From Sphingobacteriales bacterium 16-39-50 (lineage in GTDB: Bacteria; Bacteroidota; Bacteroidia; Sphingobacteriales; Sphingobacteriaceae), in the NCBI GenBank assembly GCA_002257025.1, contig NCHA01000008.1:1-64000 (forward strand): a stretch of 64,000 nucleotides of DNA. Reading direction: 5' to 3'. The translations under genes and the position numbers were made by a program. The notes beneath the pieces are model-generated. The model did no database searches. It was not told the DNA's origin and saw only the letters and a list, made by a program, of their open reading frames with translations. How positions within the stretch are numbered: position 1 is the first letter of the stretch; each line of letters begins with the position of its first letter. Below, piece after piece: positions 8,430 to 18,070 of the stretch.

Positions 8430-9752
8430 TCACTTGAATGTTAACTCTGTACTTTCTTTGTCAATTCTCCCTGCAATGCCATTCAGATCCCAAACTATTC
8501 TTCCGGAACGGATAGTTAACTCAGCTTCCAGTTTTTTTGTTCCTTTCAGCAGATAATTATGTGAATCAATAAATCCGAAATTCCCTTTTTTCAGGGTAAA
8601 TATTGCTATATCTGCAACAGATCCAACTGAGAGATTTCCAAGTTCTTCTCTTTTAATTTCTTTAGCAGGATTCCAGGTCGACCTTAAAATAACATCCTGA
8701 AGGGGTAATCCCATATTTAAAAACTTGGACATAATGTTGGTCATGTCCTTCATTCCTGCATTCATACTTGCAATATGCAGGTCAGTGCTTATCGAATAAG
8801 GTAAAAATCCTTGTTGCACTGATGGTATTGCACGGGCAAATGTAAAACCATTTCCTCCATGTCCTATATCGAAAAGTATTCCTCTTTTTTGTGCTGCAAT
8901 TGCAAGCGGTGTAACTTTATCATTATCATAGAAAAATGGGAATGTCAGGCGGTACATATGCGTAAAAATATCTCCGGGACGAAGATGTTTCATAAACAGA
9001 TCCTCGGTGGAACTGATAACTGGCTTTGAAGGATAAGTTAAATCCAGCATCACTGGCATATTAGCAATATTTCCAGCTTTTACCGCACTATCTAAAGGTA
9101 TGAACGGATTTCCGCTAAAATGTGCAGATTTAAAGCCAACAACATCATTTTTATTTGCTATTGCAACTTCAGCGGCCTTATTTGGATCCATATCATTAAC
9201 ATTCTGCTGATACTGACCCATTCCATCGCCTACAATATTTAGAAATACAAGAATCCTTGTTTTTGAATTGTCAATAATATTCTTCTTGAATTCAGGAAAA
9301 GTGCGCCATCCAGCACTCCCAGCATCTCCTACTGTTGTAACACCAGAACGGAATGTGAAGCCATCAGGCCAAACTGAACTTGGGCCATTCATGTACTGCT
9401 GCTTTAAATTGGTTCCGGAAAATACATGTACGTGAAGGTCAATAAGGCCCGGAGTTACATACATGCCTTTAGCATTAATTACTTTTAAACCCAGATTTGC
9501 ATCAATATTCCTGGCTACCAGAGCAATTTTACCCTCTATTACTGGAATGGTGGTTCTGGCTGTTTGATTTCCCTGAGGGGATGCAATTGCAATATCCATA
9601 ATCCCATCGATATTGTTTTTGGGGTCAATTACATGGCCGCCCTTGATGATAATGCTGTAAGGTTTTGTTGATTGTACAGCCTGGGTTTGTTGTGCCTTTG
9701 AACTATTGCCCAGTATAAAAAGTGCAATAATAAGTAATGAGGATCTTTTCAT
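8430..9752 (-). CDS. Exported amidohydrolase/deacetylase family metallohydrolase (copy 1)
   Basis: An amidohydrolase-superfamily TIM barrel of the COG3964 type, preceded by a signal peptide (about residues 1-20). The binuclear metal site is complete: H107 and H109 in LIDLHVHVF, bridging K208 in VVGFKSAHFSG, H265, H298, and D324 with H326 in STDLHIAS. Superfamily members hydrolyse amide or ester bonds, and COG3964 has been linked to deacylation of N- or O-acyl compounds. Export is unusual for this group. It is closely related to the gene at 18071-19441 across the whole length, including VIDPKNNI, GVTTV.DAG and KREELGNLS motifs. Its substrate cannot be deduced. Confidence 0.9.
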   Translation of the reverse strand: MKRSSLLIIALFILGNSSKAQQTQAVQSTKPYSIIIKGGHVIDPKNNIDGIMDIAIASPQGNQTARTTIPVIEGKIALVARNIDANLGLKVINAKGMYVTPGLIDLHVHVFSGTNLKQQYMNGPSSVWPDGFTFRSGVTTVGDAGSAGWRTFPEFKKNIIDNSKTRILVFLNIVGDGMGQYQQNVNDMDPNKAAEVAIANKNDVVGFKSAHFSGNPFIPLDSAVKAGNIANMPVMLDLTYPSKPVISSTEDLFMKHLRPGDIFTHMYRLTFPFFYDNDKVTPLAIAAQKRGILFDIGHGGNGFTFARAIPSVQQGFLPYSISTDLHIASMNAGMKDMTNIMSKFLNMGLPLQDVILRSTWNPAKEIKREELGNLSVGSVADIAIFTLKKGNFGFIDSHNYLLKGTKKLEAELTIRSGRIVWDLNGIAGRIDKESTELTFK

Positions 9753-9880
9753 TTGTTATGTTCTTATTTATAAAATTATAAACAAATGCGATAGTTTAAG
9801 ATACATCTTATGTTTCTTCTGCTAAGGAACGTGTTTAGACTACTTATTTAAAAGCCTTTTTTACAATAGTTTTAACTTTT

Positions 9881-10027
9881 ATGTTAATGTCTTACATTCT
9901 TTATTTCTATGTCAGCACCTTTGTGAATCCATACAACGGAATTACCTTTATCGGACATGAATGGAGGTTTTTTGCGATTTTAGGCATGGCTATCGCATCA
10001 GGCGCAGTAATGGCTTGTTCTATTTGA
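9881..10027 (+). CDS. Possible small membrane ORF (48 aa)
   Basis: ATG to TGA encodes a hydrophobic 48-residue peptide (starts MLMSYILYFYVSTF, later GMAIASGAVMAC) with two potential membrane segments. It lies alone in the 400-nt gap between two minus-strand genes. No family is recognised; it may be a chance frame or a remnant. The rest of the 9753-10152 gap shows nothing else. Confidence 0.22.
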   Translation: MLMSYILYFYVSTFVNPYNGITFIGHEWRFFAILGMAIASGAVMACSI

Positions 10028-10152
10028 AAACGAATCCTAATTCGGCACAGGCATCTTGAGTAGCAAACTGAACCAATTGTAAAAAAAAATCAGGTTAATT
10101 TTTTTGTCAACGATTTATTCGTCTCAGAATGAATGAGCAATATTAATCGGTC

Positions 10153-11682
10153 TTATTTCCCCCTGATTACCTTTGCACTATTCAAATAGATGTACTTGCC
10201 GAGTATTGATTGTTCAAGAATCAACCTGTATTTACCTCCCGGGATATCAGTACTGGCTTCTACTGTCTTGATTTTGGCTCGTGAGGGTGCTGAAGCTGGG
10301 GCTTTTTCGTTAAAAAGCTCATACATTACCCTGCCATCCATTTGTTTGGGGATATCTATTTTATGCAGATACAGGATTGTAGGTACAAGGTCGACATTTG
10401 AAGTAGGTAAATTAGCTTCATAAGCCTTTTTAAAACTTGGGCCATAGGCAAAAAGTGGGATATGGACTTCATAAGGACTGAATCCGCCATGACCTGCAAC
10501 ACCCCTTGCAAAGCTTGATCCGGCGTAACCCGCAGCATTTTTATCGTCATTCCAGTTCACATCTACTAAAATGTCTGAGGAACGTTCCGGGTGTGCCCAG
10601 TGGATAGCATCAAATGATAATGTCCCCGGAACCCAACCATGGGTATCCCTGGCTTTTTTCGAGCGGGTAAAAATTCCGCCAACCCATTCCTCTTGCTGTA
10701 ATGCTGTAACAATCTTTTTTATCTGATCAGCATTATGATCTTTCACAAATACAGCACCGCCTGCAAGTATGACATCATCCGAATTTTCATCTTTCTTTAA
10801 ACCTTGCTTGATTAGAAATTCACTAAGTCCGATTTTGCCAATATCAGTTACAAAACCATGGTCTGAGGAAATGAGTATGTTAAAATTCTTATCCAGACCT
10901 TTGCTTTCCAAATCCTTTAGAATTCTACCAAATTGCTCGTCAACAGTCTTTATTGCAGCCATTGCTGTTGCTGCGCCAATGCCATCCCGATGTGCAGTGC
11001 CATCCGGATCACCAAACCATATTGCGCTTACTTTTGGCCCATCTAAACGTAATCCAAATTTCATTAAAGCATTAGCAATCCATACATGTTTTCCACCGAC
11101 GGACTCAACTGACCCGATTTCGGTCATGACCTTTTCTTTCATTGATTCAGGTCTGATCATTGATGGGTTTAGTACCGCACCTCCACTTATTTTATGATTC
11201 TGCATTAATGCCTGTCCTGTTGTACCCGAGCTAAAAACCATCATGCTTGACCCGCTTAGCTGCATCAGTTCTCCCAGTGAAGCTGCGGTTAATACATGAT
11301 TATCAGTTGCTTTGGTTATTTTGTCAATTTCGGATGCATTTCCTGTGTTCAGGGCCTTTGTTTTGTCAACTTGCGGGAAGTAGACACTATTTCCCATTAA
11401 GCCATGAGTTCCGGGATAGCTTCCAGTAGCATAGGAAGATGCATTTACACGGGTAACGGTAGGGAATACACTATGATGTTGATTGCCATAAGCTGCCTTT
11501 TGTTTGAATGCATATAAATTAGGCATATTTTCAGTGGTGATATAATCGGGACGCAAACCATCAAAGAATACAATTAGGGTTCTGAGATCATCGGTTTTAG
11601 TCTGAGAATGGGATAGAATAGGTAGGAAGAAGGCTAGAATAAATGAGTAATGATAGCTGAATTTCATTTTTGGTAAAAGCAT
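10153..11682 (-). CDS. Exported alkaline-phosphatase-superfamily phosphodiesterase (NPP type)
   Basis: Type I phosphodiesterase/nucleotide pyrophosphatase fold that hydrolyses phosphodiesters or phosphomonoesters with two zinc ions. A signal peptide covers residues 1-26. First metal Asp D41 sits in VFFDGLRPDY; the nucleophile region FPTVTRVNASSYATG has T77 aligned with the NPP catalytic Thr. Later metal residues lie in WFGDPDGTAH, SSDHGF and GHGGFSP. The 509-aa length is normal for bacterial NPP enzymes. It probably scavenges phosphate from nucleotides or sugar phosphates in the periplasm. It is monocistronic. Confidence 0.9.
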   Translation of the reverse strand: MLLPKMKFSYHYSFILAFFLPILSHSQTKTDDLRTLIVFFDGLRPDYITTENMPNLYAFKQKAAYGNQHHSVFPTVTRVNASSYATGSYPGTHGLMGNSVYFPQVDKTKALNTGNASEIDKITKATDNHVLTAASLGELMQLSGSSMMVFSSGTTGQALMQNHKISGGAVLNPSMIRPESMKEKVMTEIGSVESVGGKHVWIANALMKFGLRLDGPKVSAIWFGDPDGTAHRDGIGAATAMAAIKTVDEQFGRILKDLESKGLDKNFNILISSDHGFVTDIGKIGLSEFLIKQGLKKDENSDDVILAGGAVFVKDHNADQIKKIVTALQQEEWVGGIFTRSKKARDTHGWVPGTLSFDAIHWAHPERSSDILVDVNWNDDKNAAGYAGSSFARGVAGHGGFSPYEVHIPLFAYGPSFKKAYEANLPTSNVDLVPTILYLHKIDIPKQMDGRVMYELFNEKAPASAPSRAKIKTVEASTDIPGGKYRLILEQSILGKYIYLNSAKVIRGK

Positions 11683-12243
11683 TAATGAGTTCTTAGATAA
11701 CTATAAATTTTTAAGCTTTGTTGAGATGACCGAAATTGACCAAAGGCTATTGCCAGTTTTCAGGATATATTCTGTCTTTTTGAAGGACGAATTGGTAAAT
11801 AGGCTGCTTGACGTCTTAATCCGGAAAAATTTTCGAAGAAGGAAATAATATCCTTTGAAATTAAACTGAAGCGATTATACCATGCTTTTGGAATCAGTAT
11901 GGCTTGAGGATGGAGTAAGCGCCTAAGTTTATTCATTTTTATTTTATTTTAAAACGAAGATATTTTTTGGATGTCTCTTAATTGTTAAGTCAAGTTTACC
12001 TGTTTGTTATTTATGATATGAATTACTGGTTATTTATTGAAGCTTTCCCTGTTCAGGCTTGATGCCTTTTAGCTATTTTCCTTTATTTGAAGCTATCACG
12101 AGTAAAGGAGTAGTGTTGTAATAGCGAATCTATATCGGTAGAAGAACCCTATTTTTTTTGGGTATAAGTGTAGCTTTAAATTGTGTGGGAGATTCTATTG
12201 ATTCTAAAATATGCAATAAAATATTAAACATTAGGGAATGTTG
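11683..12243. other. 561-nt gap, AT-rich, one small minus-strand ORF
   Basis: Apart from the candidate small ORF at 11760-11936, I see no gene, no long hairpin and no tandem array. A weak ACCC/GGGT hairpin with a T-rich loop lies near 12147-12163. Confidence 0.4.
11760..11936 (-). CDS. Possible small basic protein (58 aa)
   Basis: ATG (complement of 11934-11936) to TGA encodes a 58-residue Arg/Lys-rich peptide (MNKLRRLLHPQAIL..., ending RPSKRQNIS). It sits upstream of the NPP gene on the same strand. No homologue is recognised and there is no clear promoter, so it may be a chance ORF. It is listed because it is the only extended open frame in this gap. Confidence 0.22.
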   Translation of the reverse strand: MNKLRRLLHPQAILIPKAWYNRFSLISKDIISFFENFSGLRRQAAYLPIRPSKRQNIS

Positions 12244-13023
12244 TCATCCTTCCCACCACCTTAAAGGCAGCTCAATCTTATCAATAGAACTGCTAATTAA
12301 ATCAGGTTTGAAGGCATAATTGGATAAGTCTTCCTTTTGGGCGATACCTGAGAGTACAAGGATTGTTTTGTATCCCATTTGAACTCCACCTTGGATATCG
12401 GTTTCCATTGTATCACCTATTACAGTTGTGCCACCGGTTTCGAGGCCTAAATATTTTCGGGCTGAACGCATCATCACCGGACTTGGTTTTCCGGTAACGA
12501 AAGCTTTCCGACCGGTTGCTTCTTCAATCATTGCGGTAGTAGCTGCGATACCCAGATTGTTCCATCCCGGTTTTTTGGGTGAGGGATCCCGGTTAGTTGT
12601 AATGAATTTTGCCCCGGCCAGGATCATATCTACAGCACGCTGCACCATTTCCAGAGTAAAATTTCTGCCTTCACCCAATACCACAAATTCAGGATCGGTG
12701 TTTACCAGAGTAATTCCATTCTCATGTAAACTGGTTAGTAAGCCTCCTTCGCCTAGCACATAAGCCGTACCGTGAGAACCCTGATCCCCAAGGAATTTAC
12801 CAGTCGCCATTGCACTTGTATACACATGATCAACAGTCACATCAATTCCCAGATGCTTTAGCTTACGCACAACTTCAAGTCGTGTACGCTGACTGTTATT
12901 GGTCATAAATGTAAACGGGATATCTTTCTTTATTAGATTGTTAATAAATCTGTCGGCCCCTTCGATTAATAATTCACCACTGTAAATTACACCGTCCATA
13001 TCTATTAAAAGCCCCTGTTTCAT
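12244..13023 (-). CDS. HAD-IIA hydrolase (NagD-like phosphatase)
   Basis: Cytoplasmic haloacid-dehalogenase phosphatase with a type IIA cap. Nucleophile D8 and acid/base D10 lie in LIDMDGVIYSG, motif II is TNNSQRT, the motif III Lys is in GKPSPVMM, and motif IV is IGDTMETDIQGG. The 259-aa length is standard. NagD-type enzymes dephosphorylate nucleotides and sugar phosphates. There is no signal peptide, unlike most neighbours. It is a single gene on the minus strand. Confidence 0.93.
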   Translation of the reverse strand: MKQGLLIDMDGVIYSGELLIEGADRFINNLIKKDIPFTFMTNNSQRTRLEVVRKLKHLGIDVTVDHVYTSAMATGKFLGDQGSHGTAYVLGEGGLLTSLHENGITLVNTDPEFVVLGEGRNFTLEMVQRAVDMILAGAKFITTNRDPSPKKPGWNNLGIAATTAMIEEATGRKAFVTGKPSPVMMRSARKYLGLETGGTTVIGDTMETDIQGGVQMGYKTILVLSGIAQKEDLSNYAFKPDLISSSIDKIELPLRWWEG

Positions 13024-13199
13024 AAGAATTGATTTTAACTCAAATTTGCATAAAGTATTTCTTAATAGGCAGAAAAATCTGAAGATTGGAGATGGAATTC
13101 AGGATTTAATGAAACAAATGAAATGCTCTGAATAATATATTTTGTTCCTAAAATGTATTTGATTAAAATTGATCAGCGACTGCAATTAATTGATCAATA

Positions 13200-14117
13200 A
13201 TGAATTATAAGAACTGGCTAATACTGATCTTGAATCTGGCCTTCTCATATCAGATTTCCAATGCTCAACAAATCCTTCCACTTTATCCCGGAAAAATTTT
13301 GAACTCAAAAATAAGCCCCAATGAGGAACAGATAACAGCAAATGCTTTAGTGGATTCGGTTACCAGAAAAGTATCCATTCCTACTTTGACCATTTTTCTG
13401 CCTTCAAAGAATCAAAATAAGGGCACGGCTGTCATTATTTGTCCGGGTGGAGGTTATGGCGGATTACTCACTAAACGCGAAGGTAGTGATGTGGCAAGGG
13501 CCTTTGCAAAACTTGGAGTCGCTGCTTTTGTTCTTAAATACCGTCTTCCGGATGACCGGATTATGGAAGATAAATCAATCGGGCCCTTACAAGATGCCCT
13601 GCAAGCTTTAAAAACAGTTCGTCAGAATGCAGGCAAATGGAATATTGATCTTAAAAAAATAGGAATCATGGGTTTCTCTGCTGGTGGGCACCTCGCTTCA
13701 AGCGCTGGTACTCATTATGATGCCCGAATTATAGAAAATTCTGAAAATATAGATCTTCGACCAGATTTCATGATACTTGTTAACCCTGTTATCAGTTTTA
13801 CAGATGAAATTGGTCATATCGGGAGCCGTAATAATCTTTTAGGAAAGACACCAACAGCCGAAAAGATCAACTTTTTCTCAAATGAACTTCATGTTAGCCA
13901 ATCAACACCGCAAACTTTTCTGGTGCATACCGCGGATGATACGGTCGTGTCTCCTGAAAATAGTTTCAGATTCTATTATGCATTGCGTAAGAATAAGGTC
14001 AATGCAGAACTTCATATTTATTCTGAGGGGGAACATGGCTTTCTGAAGAAACCTGTTTTTGAGGAATGGTTTGGGAGGGCTGTTAATTGGATGAAGGATA
14101 GGAATTTGATTCAATAG
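13200..14117 (+). CDS. Exported alpha/beta-hydrolase (BD-FAE / acetylxylan esterase-like)
   Basis: A signal peptide (about 1-22) is followed by an alpha/beta-hydrolase domain. Oxyanion motif ICPGGGYGGL lies at 80-89, nucleophile S160 in GFSAGGH, acid D246 or D247 in TADDTVVS, and H279 in GEHGF. The BD-FAE group removes acetyl or feruloyl groups from plant polysaccharides and short esters. The 305-aa length matches the family. It stands alone and is followed by a long perfect inverted repeat at 14190-14281. An aryl or lipid esterase role is possible. Confidence 0.88.
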   Translation: MNYKNWLILILNLAFSYQISNAQQILPLYPGKILNSKISPNEEQITANALVDSVTRKVSIPTLTIFLPSKNQNKGTAVIICPGGGYGGLLTKREGSDVARAFAKLGVAAFVLKYRLPDDRIMEDKSIGPLQDALQALKTVRQNAGKWNIDLKKIGIMGFSAGGHLASSAGTHYDARIIENSENIDLRPDFMILVNPVISFTDEIGHIGSRNNLLGKTPTAEKINFFSNELHVSQSTPQTFLVHTADDTVVSPENSFRFYYALRKNKVNAELHIYSEGEHGFLKKPVFEEWFGRAVNWMKDRNLIQ

Positions 14118-14189
14118 TTTCTATCGTTTTGAGAGATTTTCCATGATAAATAAATTATAGAAGTATCAAAGGTTATATTTTGAAAATGG

Positions 14190-14281
14190 TCTCGCAAAGA
14201 CGCAGAGACGCAAAAAGCGTGACATAAAACAAATCATCATAAATAATCTATAAACTATTGCGTCTCTGCGTCTTTGCGAGA
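14190..14281. repeat. Palindromic repeat with 24-bp perfect arms
   Basis: Arms at 14190-14213 and 14258-14281 are exact reverse complements (arm begins TCTCGCAAAGACGCAGAG) separated by 44 nt. A decayed relative lies at 24692-24769 (CTCGCAAAGACG ... CGTCTCTGCGAG). No transposase or target duplication is visible. It behaves like a dispersed palindromic element that could also terminate transcription. Confidence 0.85.
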
Positions 14282-14383
14282 GATAATATAAAAATTGAAA
14301 TGACCTTAAGCGTATATAAACACTTGATTAAGTTCGGCTTTAAAAACAGGAAATAGCAAAAATATTTGATAAGCTTATAAATC

Positions 14384-17300
14384 ATGAAACAATCTTCTAG
14401 AACCTTGCTATTTGCAATTTTACCTTTAATAGCTAGTATTTTTGTTGCGGCTTGCAGCGATAAGAATATCGACTTTCAACCCAAAAAAGGGCAGCGAATT
14501 GTGATTATTGGAAATACCTTTGCAGAACGTCTCCAAAATTTTAACTATTTCGAAGCACTATTATACAAGAGCTTTCCTGATTCAAACCTGACTGTCCGAA
14601 ATATGGGCTGGAGTGCCGATGAAGTCGGTCTACAACCAAGGCCCTACAATTTTGGTACACTGGATGAGCATCTGACACTCCAAAAGGCAGATATTATTTT
14701 TGCGTGTTTCGGCTTGAATGAGGCTTTTAAGGGACCGGATAGTCTTGCAAATTTTAAACACCGTCTTTCAGGATTTCTTCTGCATCTCAAGCAACAGAAA
14801 TACAATTCAAGCTCAGCACCCGAAATTATACTAATTTCTCCAATTGCCCATGAAAAGCTGGGCGGTAATTTACCCGATCCTAAAGAGCATAATACCAATC
14901 TGGAATTATATACAGCAGGTATGGCCGAAGTTGCAAAACAAATGGGGATACCTTTTATAGACCTTTACAAGCCAAGTAATGATTTAGCAAATGCTGCTGA
15001 TTCCATTACAATTAATGGGATCCATCTTAATGATAAGGGCTATAAAGCTATTAGTGAGTTAATGGCTAAGAACTTGAATTTCAAATTCGATAAGTGGAAT
15101 GATGAACCTGATTATACCGGATTAAAGTGGGTAATAGATCATAAAAATCAGCAATTCTTTTACAAATTCAGAGCTGTAAATGCCGAATATATCAATGGAA
15201 GCAGGAAAGAACCCTGGGTGCAACCCGCAGGTGGTCCTATTTCCTTTCCAACAGAATTATTAAAATTAGATCAGCTGGTTTTAAGCCTTGACAGTGTGGT
15301 TTGGACGGGTGCGAAAAGCAGTTCCGGTATTGATACAAAGAAAGTCAGGAATTTGATAAATGACAAGCAGGAGATAATTGTTAAAAAACCTCAGAATGCA
15401 CCATTAGAAGAACAATTTGTTTTAAAAGAGGGCTTTAAAGTTGAGCTCTTTGCTTCTGAAAAGGACTTTCCAATTGAAAAACCGGTTAAGATCACCTTCG
15501 ATCCTAAAGGGCGATTATGGGTGTCTACACTGCCTTCATATCTGCAGTACTATCCTGGAAGTCCACCAAATGATAAAATTATCATTCTTGAGGATACCAA
15601 CAATGACGGAAAAGCAGACAAGCATACCGTTTTTGCTGATAGCCTCTATATGCCCCTCGGATTTGAATTAGGGAATGGTGGAGTGTATGTTTCTCAGCCG
15701 CCAAACCTGATGTTCTTAAAAGATACCAATGGCGATGGAAAAGCTGATGTAAGGGAAATCATTCTTCATGGTTTTGGTACTGAGGATGTACATCATTCAA
15801 TTTCTGCGCTTACCTGGGGTCAGGATGGTGCATTGTATATGCATATGGGTACTTTTCTTCATACCCAGGTAGAAACACCCTATGGTCCTCAGCGATCTGC
15901 TTATGGTGAAACCTGGCGATACGATCCGATCACCATGAAACTGGAGCCTTATGTTTCTTATCCTTATGCCAACCCATGGGGAAATGTTTTTACACGAAAT
16001 GGTACACATCTGATTGGAGATACCTCAACAGGGATGAATTATTTTGCTCCGCCGCTCACAGTGGCCACAGAATATCCTGTGAAGCATGTCGAAATGAAGG
16101 ACATGCTTACACTGAAGATTAAGCCCAAAACCTGCGGGATGGAAATTGTTTCAAGCAGAAATTTTCCTGATAATTATCAGGGTAATGTGCTTTTTAATAC
16201 TTTTCTGGGATTTCAGGGGATCACGAATCATTCATTGTCTGAAGAGGGAAGTGGTCTGATAGGTAAGGAGCAGGAACCGATTCTGCAATCTAAAGACCCA
16301 CAGTTCAGACCTGTGGATCTTCAGTTCGGACCTGATGGAGCCCTTTATTTAGCAGATTGGTTCAATCTGGTCATCAATCATGGTGAGCGGGCTTTGCGTG
16401 ATCCTGATCGGGATAAAACTCATGGCAGGATCTGGCGGATTACTTATACCGGGAAAGAATTGCTGAAGCCTTTGGATATGAGTCGGCTTAAGATCAATCA
16501 GTTACTTGATCAATTAAAGGAATACGAAGACAGAACAAGATACCGCGCCAGAATTCAACTGATGGAGTTTCCTGAACAGGAAGTTTTAGCAGCCTTGCCA
16601 AAATGGCTTCAAATACTAAATAAGAAAGATAAGAACTATGAGCAGTTTCAGTTGGAAGCTTTATGGATGTACCAGAGATTACATCAGACAAACGAAGTTC
16701 TATTAAATAACTTATTAAAAGCTAAAGATCACAACATCAGGGCTGCAGCGACCCGAGTTTTGTTTTACTGGAAGGATGAACTGAAGCAAGCACAGGAAAA
16801 ACTGATAACCATGTCTAAAGACTCCTCTCCAAGGGTCCGCCTTGAGGCAATTGTATCCCTGAGTCATTTCAGAAATGAGACAAGTCTGATGGCTTTACTC
16901 GCCGCTTCAGAAATGCCAATGGACGATTATATTATATACGCATTAAAGGAGAGTTTTAAACATCTGCAGCCAATCTGGATAGCTAAGTTTAAGAAGGATA
17001 AAAACTTTCTTGCAAACGAGCCTGTGAAAGCAAGGTTATTGCTTCAGCCGCTTTCCTCTGCAGAAGTATTAACTATGCCGGGATACTTTAAGAAGGATCC
17101 TGATGCGGCGATTTATACGAGAATGCCTTTGTCAGAGAAATTCTATAATGATTTTGCAGATGTGAAGGCAGTTTCGGATTTCAGGAAAACATTAATTACT
17201 GAAGCTGATGCAACAGTGTCAGAAGGAAAGGATATTAAGGGAAGAACTGTAATCCAATTATCAACATTAAGCGGCAAAATGGCCTATGATAAACTTGTAA

Positions 17301-17617
17301 TTAATATTAAAGCAGGCAGTTTGGTTTCCCTTATTTTTAAGAACCCTGATGAGATGCCTCATAATGTTGTAATCATAAAACCCGGTTCAACAGAGATCGT
17401 TGGAAAAGCTGCAGATGCGATGGCAAGCAGGAAAGATGCTTACGAGAAGAATTTTGTTCCTGCGATTCCGGAAGTACTCTATTCAACCCCGCTTGTCGCT
17501 TCGGGCGAAACATTCAGACTTGATTTTAAAGCACCCGAAAAGGCTGGTGAATATCCGTTTATTTGTACTTTTCCGGGGCACTGGAGGATTATGAAGGGTG
17601 TGATTAAGGTAAATTAA
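14384..17617 (+). CDS. Giant lipoprotein: SGNH + dehydrogenase-like propeller + HEAT + cupredoxin
   Basis: The N-terminus ends in a lipobox (FVAAC, lipidation at C24), which places the protein on a membrane. An SGNH-like domain spans about 38-235 (IGNTFAERLQ to NGIHLNDKGY). A propeller of the membrane-bound-dehydrogenase type known from planctomycete-like proteins covers about 340-690 (KVELFASEKDF, RLWVSTLPSY, EDTNNDGKAD, DGALYLADW). HEAT-like helices fill about 700-870. A C-terminal blue-copper domain (about 945-1077) has ligands H993, C1061, H1066 and M1070 (MPHNVV; CTFPGHWRIM). There is no CxxCH haem motif. I infer a membrane-anchored redox enzyme using copper as its electron outlet. Substrate is unknown. 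It is monocistronic. Confidence 0.85.
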   Translation: MKQSSRTLLFAILPLIASIFVAACSDKNIDFQPKKGQRIVIIGNTFAERLQNFNYFEALLYKSFPDSNLTVRNMGWSADEVGLQPRPYNFGTLDEHLTLQKADIIFACFGLNEAFKGPDSLANFKHRLSGFLLHLKQQKYNSSSAPEIILISPIAHEKLGGNLPDPKEHNTNLELYTAGMAEVAKQMGIPFIDLYKPSNDLANAADSITINGIHLNDKGYKAISELMAKNLNFKFDKWNDEPDYTGLKWVIDHKNQQFFYKFRAVNAEYINGSRKEPWVQPAGGPISFPTELLKLDQLVLSLDSVVWTGAKSSSGIDTKKVRNLINDKQEIIVKKPQNAPLEEQFVLKEGFKVELFASEKDFPIEKPVKITFDPKGRLWVSTLPSYLQYYPGSPPNDKIIILEDTNNDGKADKHTVFADSLYMPLGFELGNGGVYVSQPPNLMFLKDTNGDGKADVREIILHGFGTEDVHHSISALTWGQDGALYMHMGTFLHTQVETPYGPQRSAYGETWRYDPITMKLEPYVSYPYANPWGNVFTRNGTHLIGDTSTGMNYFAPPLTVATEYPVKHVEMKDMLTLKIKPKTCGMEIVSSRNFPDNYQGNVLFNTFLGFQGITNHSLSEEGSGLIGKEQEPILQSKDPQFRPVDLQFGPDGALYLADWFNLVINHGERALRDPDRDKTHGRIWRITYTGKELLKPLDMSRLKINQLLDQLKEYEDRTRYRARIQLMEFPEQEVLAALPKWLQILNKKDKNYEQFQLEALWMYQRLHQTNEVLLNNLLKAKDHNIRAAATRVLFYWKDELKQAQEKLITMSKDSSPRVRLEAIVSLSHFRNETSLMALLAASEMPMDDYIIYALKESFKHLQPIWIAKFKKDKNFLANEPVKARLLLQPLSSAEVLTMPGYFKKDPDAAIYTRMPLSEKFYNDFADVKAVSDFRKTLITEADATVSEGKDIKGRTVIQLSTLSGKMAYDKLVINIKAGSLVSLIFKNPDEMPHNVVIIKPGSTEIVGKAADAMASRKDAYEKNFVPAIPEVLYSTPLVASGETFRLDFKAPEKAGEYPFICTFPGHWRIMKGVIKVN

Positions 17618-17620
17618 GAT

Positions 17621-17676
17621 GGAGGTATGAGGTATGAAGTCTGAGGTATGAGGTATGAGGCTTGAGGTATAAGGTG
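17621..17676 (+). repeat. Heptamer array (8 units) after a stop codon
   Basis: Eight consecutive 7-nt units with consensus TGAGGTA (variants TGAAGTC, TGAGGCT, TAAGGTG) begin 4 nt after the stop of the lipoprotein gene. It is the same unit family as the array inside mnmE. Confidence 0.88.
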
Positions 17677-17780
17677 TCAGTTAAATATTATCTATGGGAG
17701 TCTAGCTTCAAACCATTTACACCGAATAAGAAATTCATTGATCTAAGGATGGGCAAAGGGAATTCATCTATGGGATTTAG

Positions 17781-17815
17781 GCTTTCAGTTTTTAGTTTTC
17801 TGCTTTCAGCAGCAA
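17781..17815. repeat. Heptamer array, inverted orientation
   Basis: Five 7-nt units (GCTTTCA, GTTTTTA, GTTTTCT, GCTTTCA, GCAGCAA). In reverse complement they read TGAAAGC, AGAAAAC and so on, akin to the units at 52841 and 55849. Confidence 0.6.
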
Positions 17816-18070
17816 GATATTCTTCAAGCCACTATAATTAAATAATGTTATTGTTACAATTGCTTATTAGGGCAGGCATTTTCTCTATTCGCTTAATAAA
17901 ATCGGGGTTAAATGCCACTGGGAATTAATTGGGGCACATATTTTAATTGTCAATACTCATGGATCAAGTTTAAAATAGGATAAACCTGATTATAGAAAGC
18001 AGCGTAATCTATTGTTGGGCTAAGATCGTCAGTGTATTTTTCTATATTTCAAGAATTAAATCAAAAAATA

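Larger units (their letters stand above)
17618..18070. other. 453-nt gap holding two heptamer arrays
   Basis: The first 60 nt after the lipoprotein stop hold a heptamer array, and a second, inverted one lies at 17781-17815. A half-site TATTGTTA at 17849-17856 resembles the palindrome before folE. I see nothing else that is structured before the amidohydrolase start. Confidence 0.5.

Noticed and set aside
14384..17617. Cytochrome c domain in the large lipoprotein
   Set aside because: No CxxCH motif exists in the protein; the C-terminal domain is a cupredoxin.
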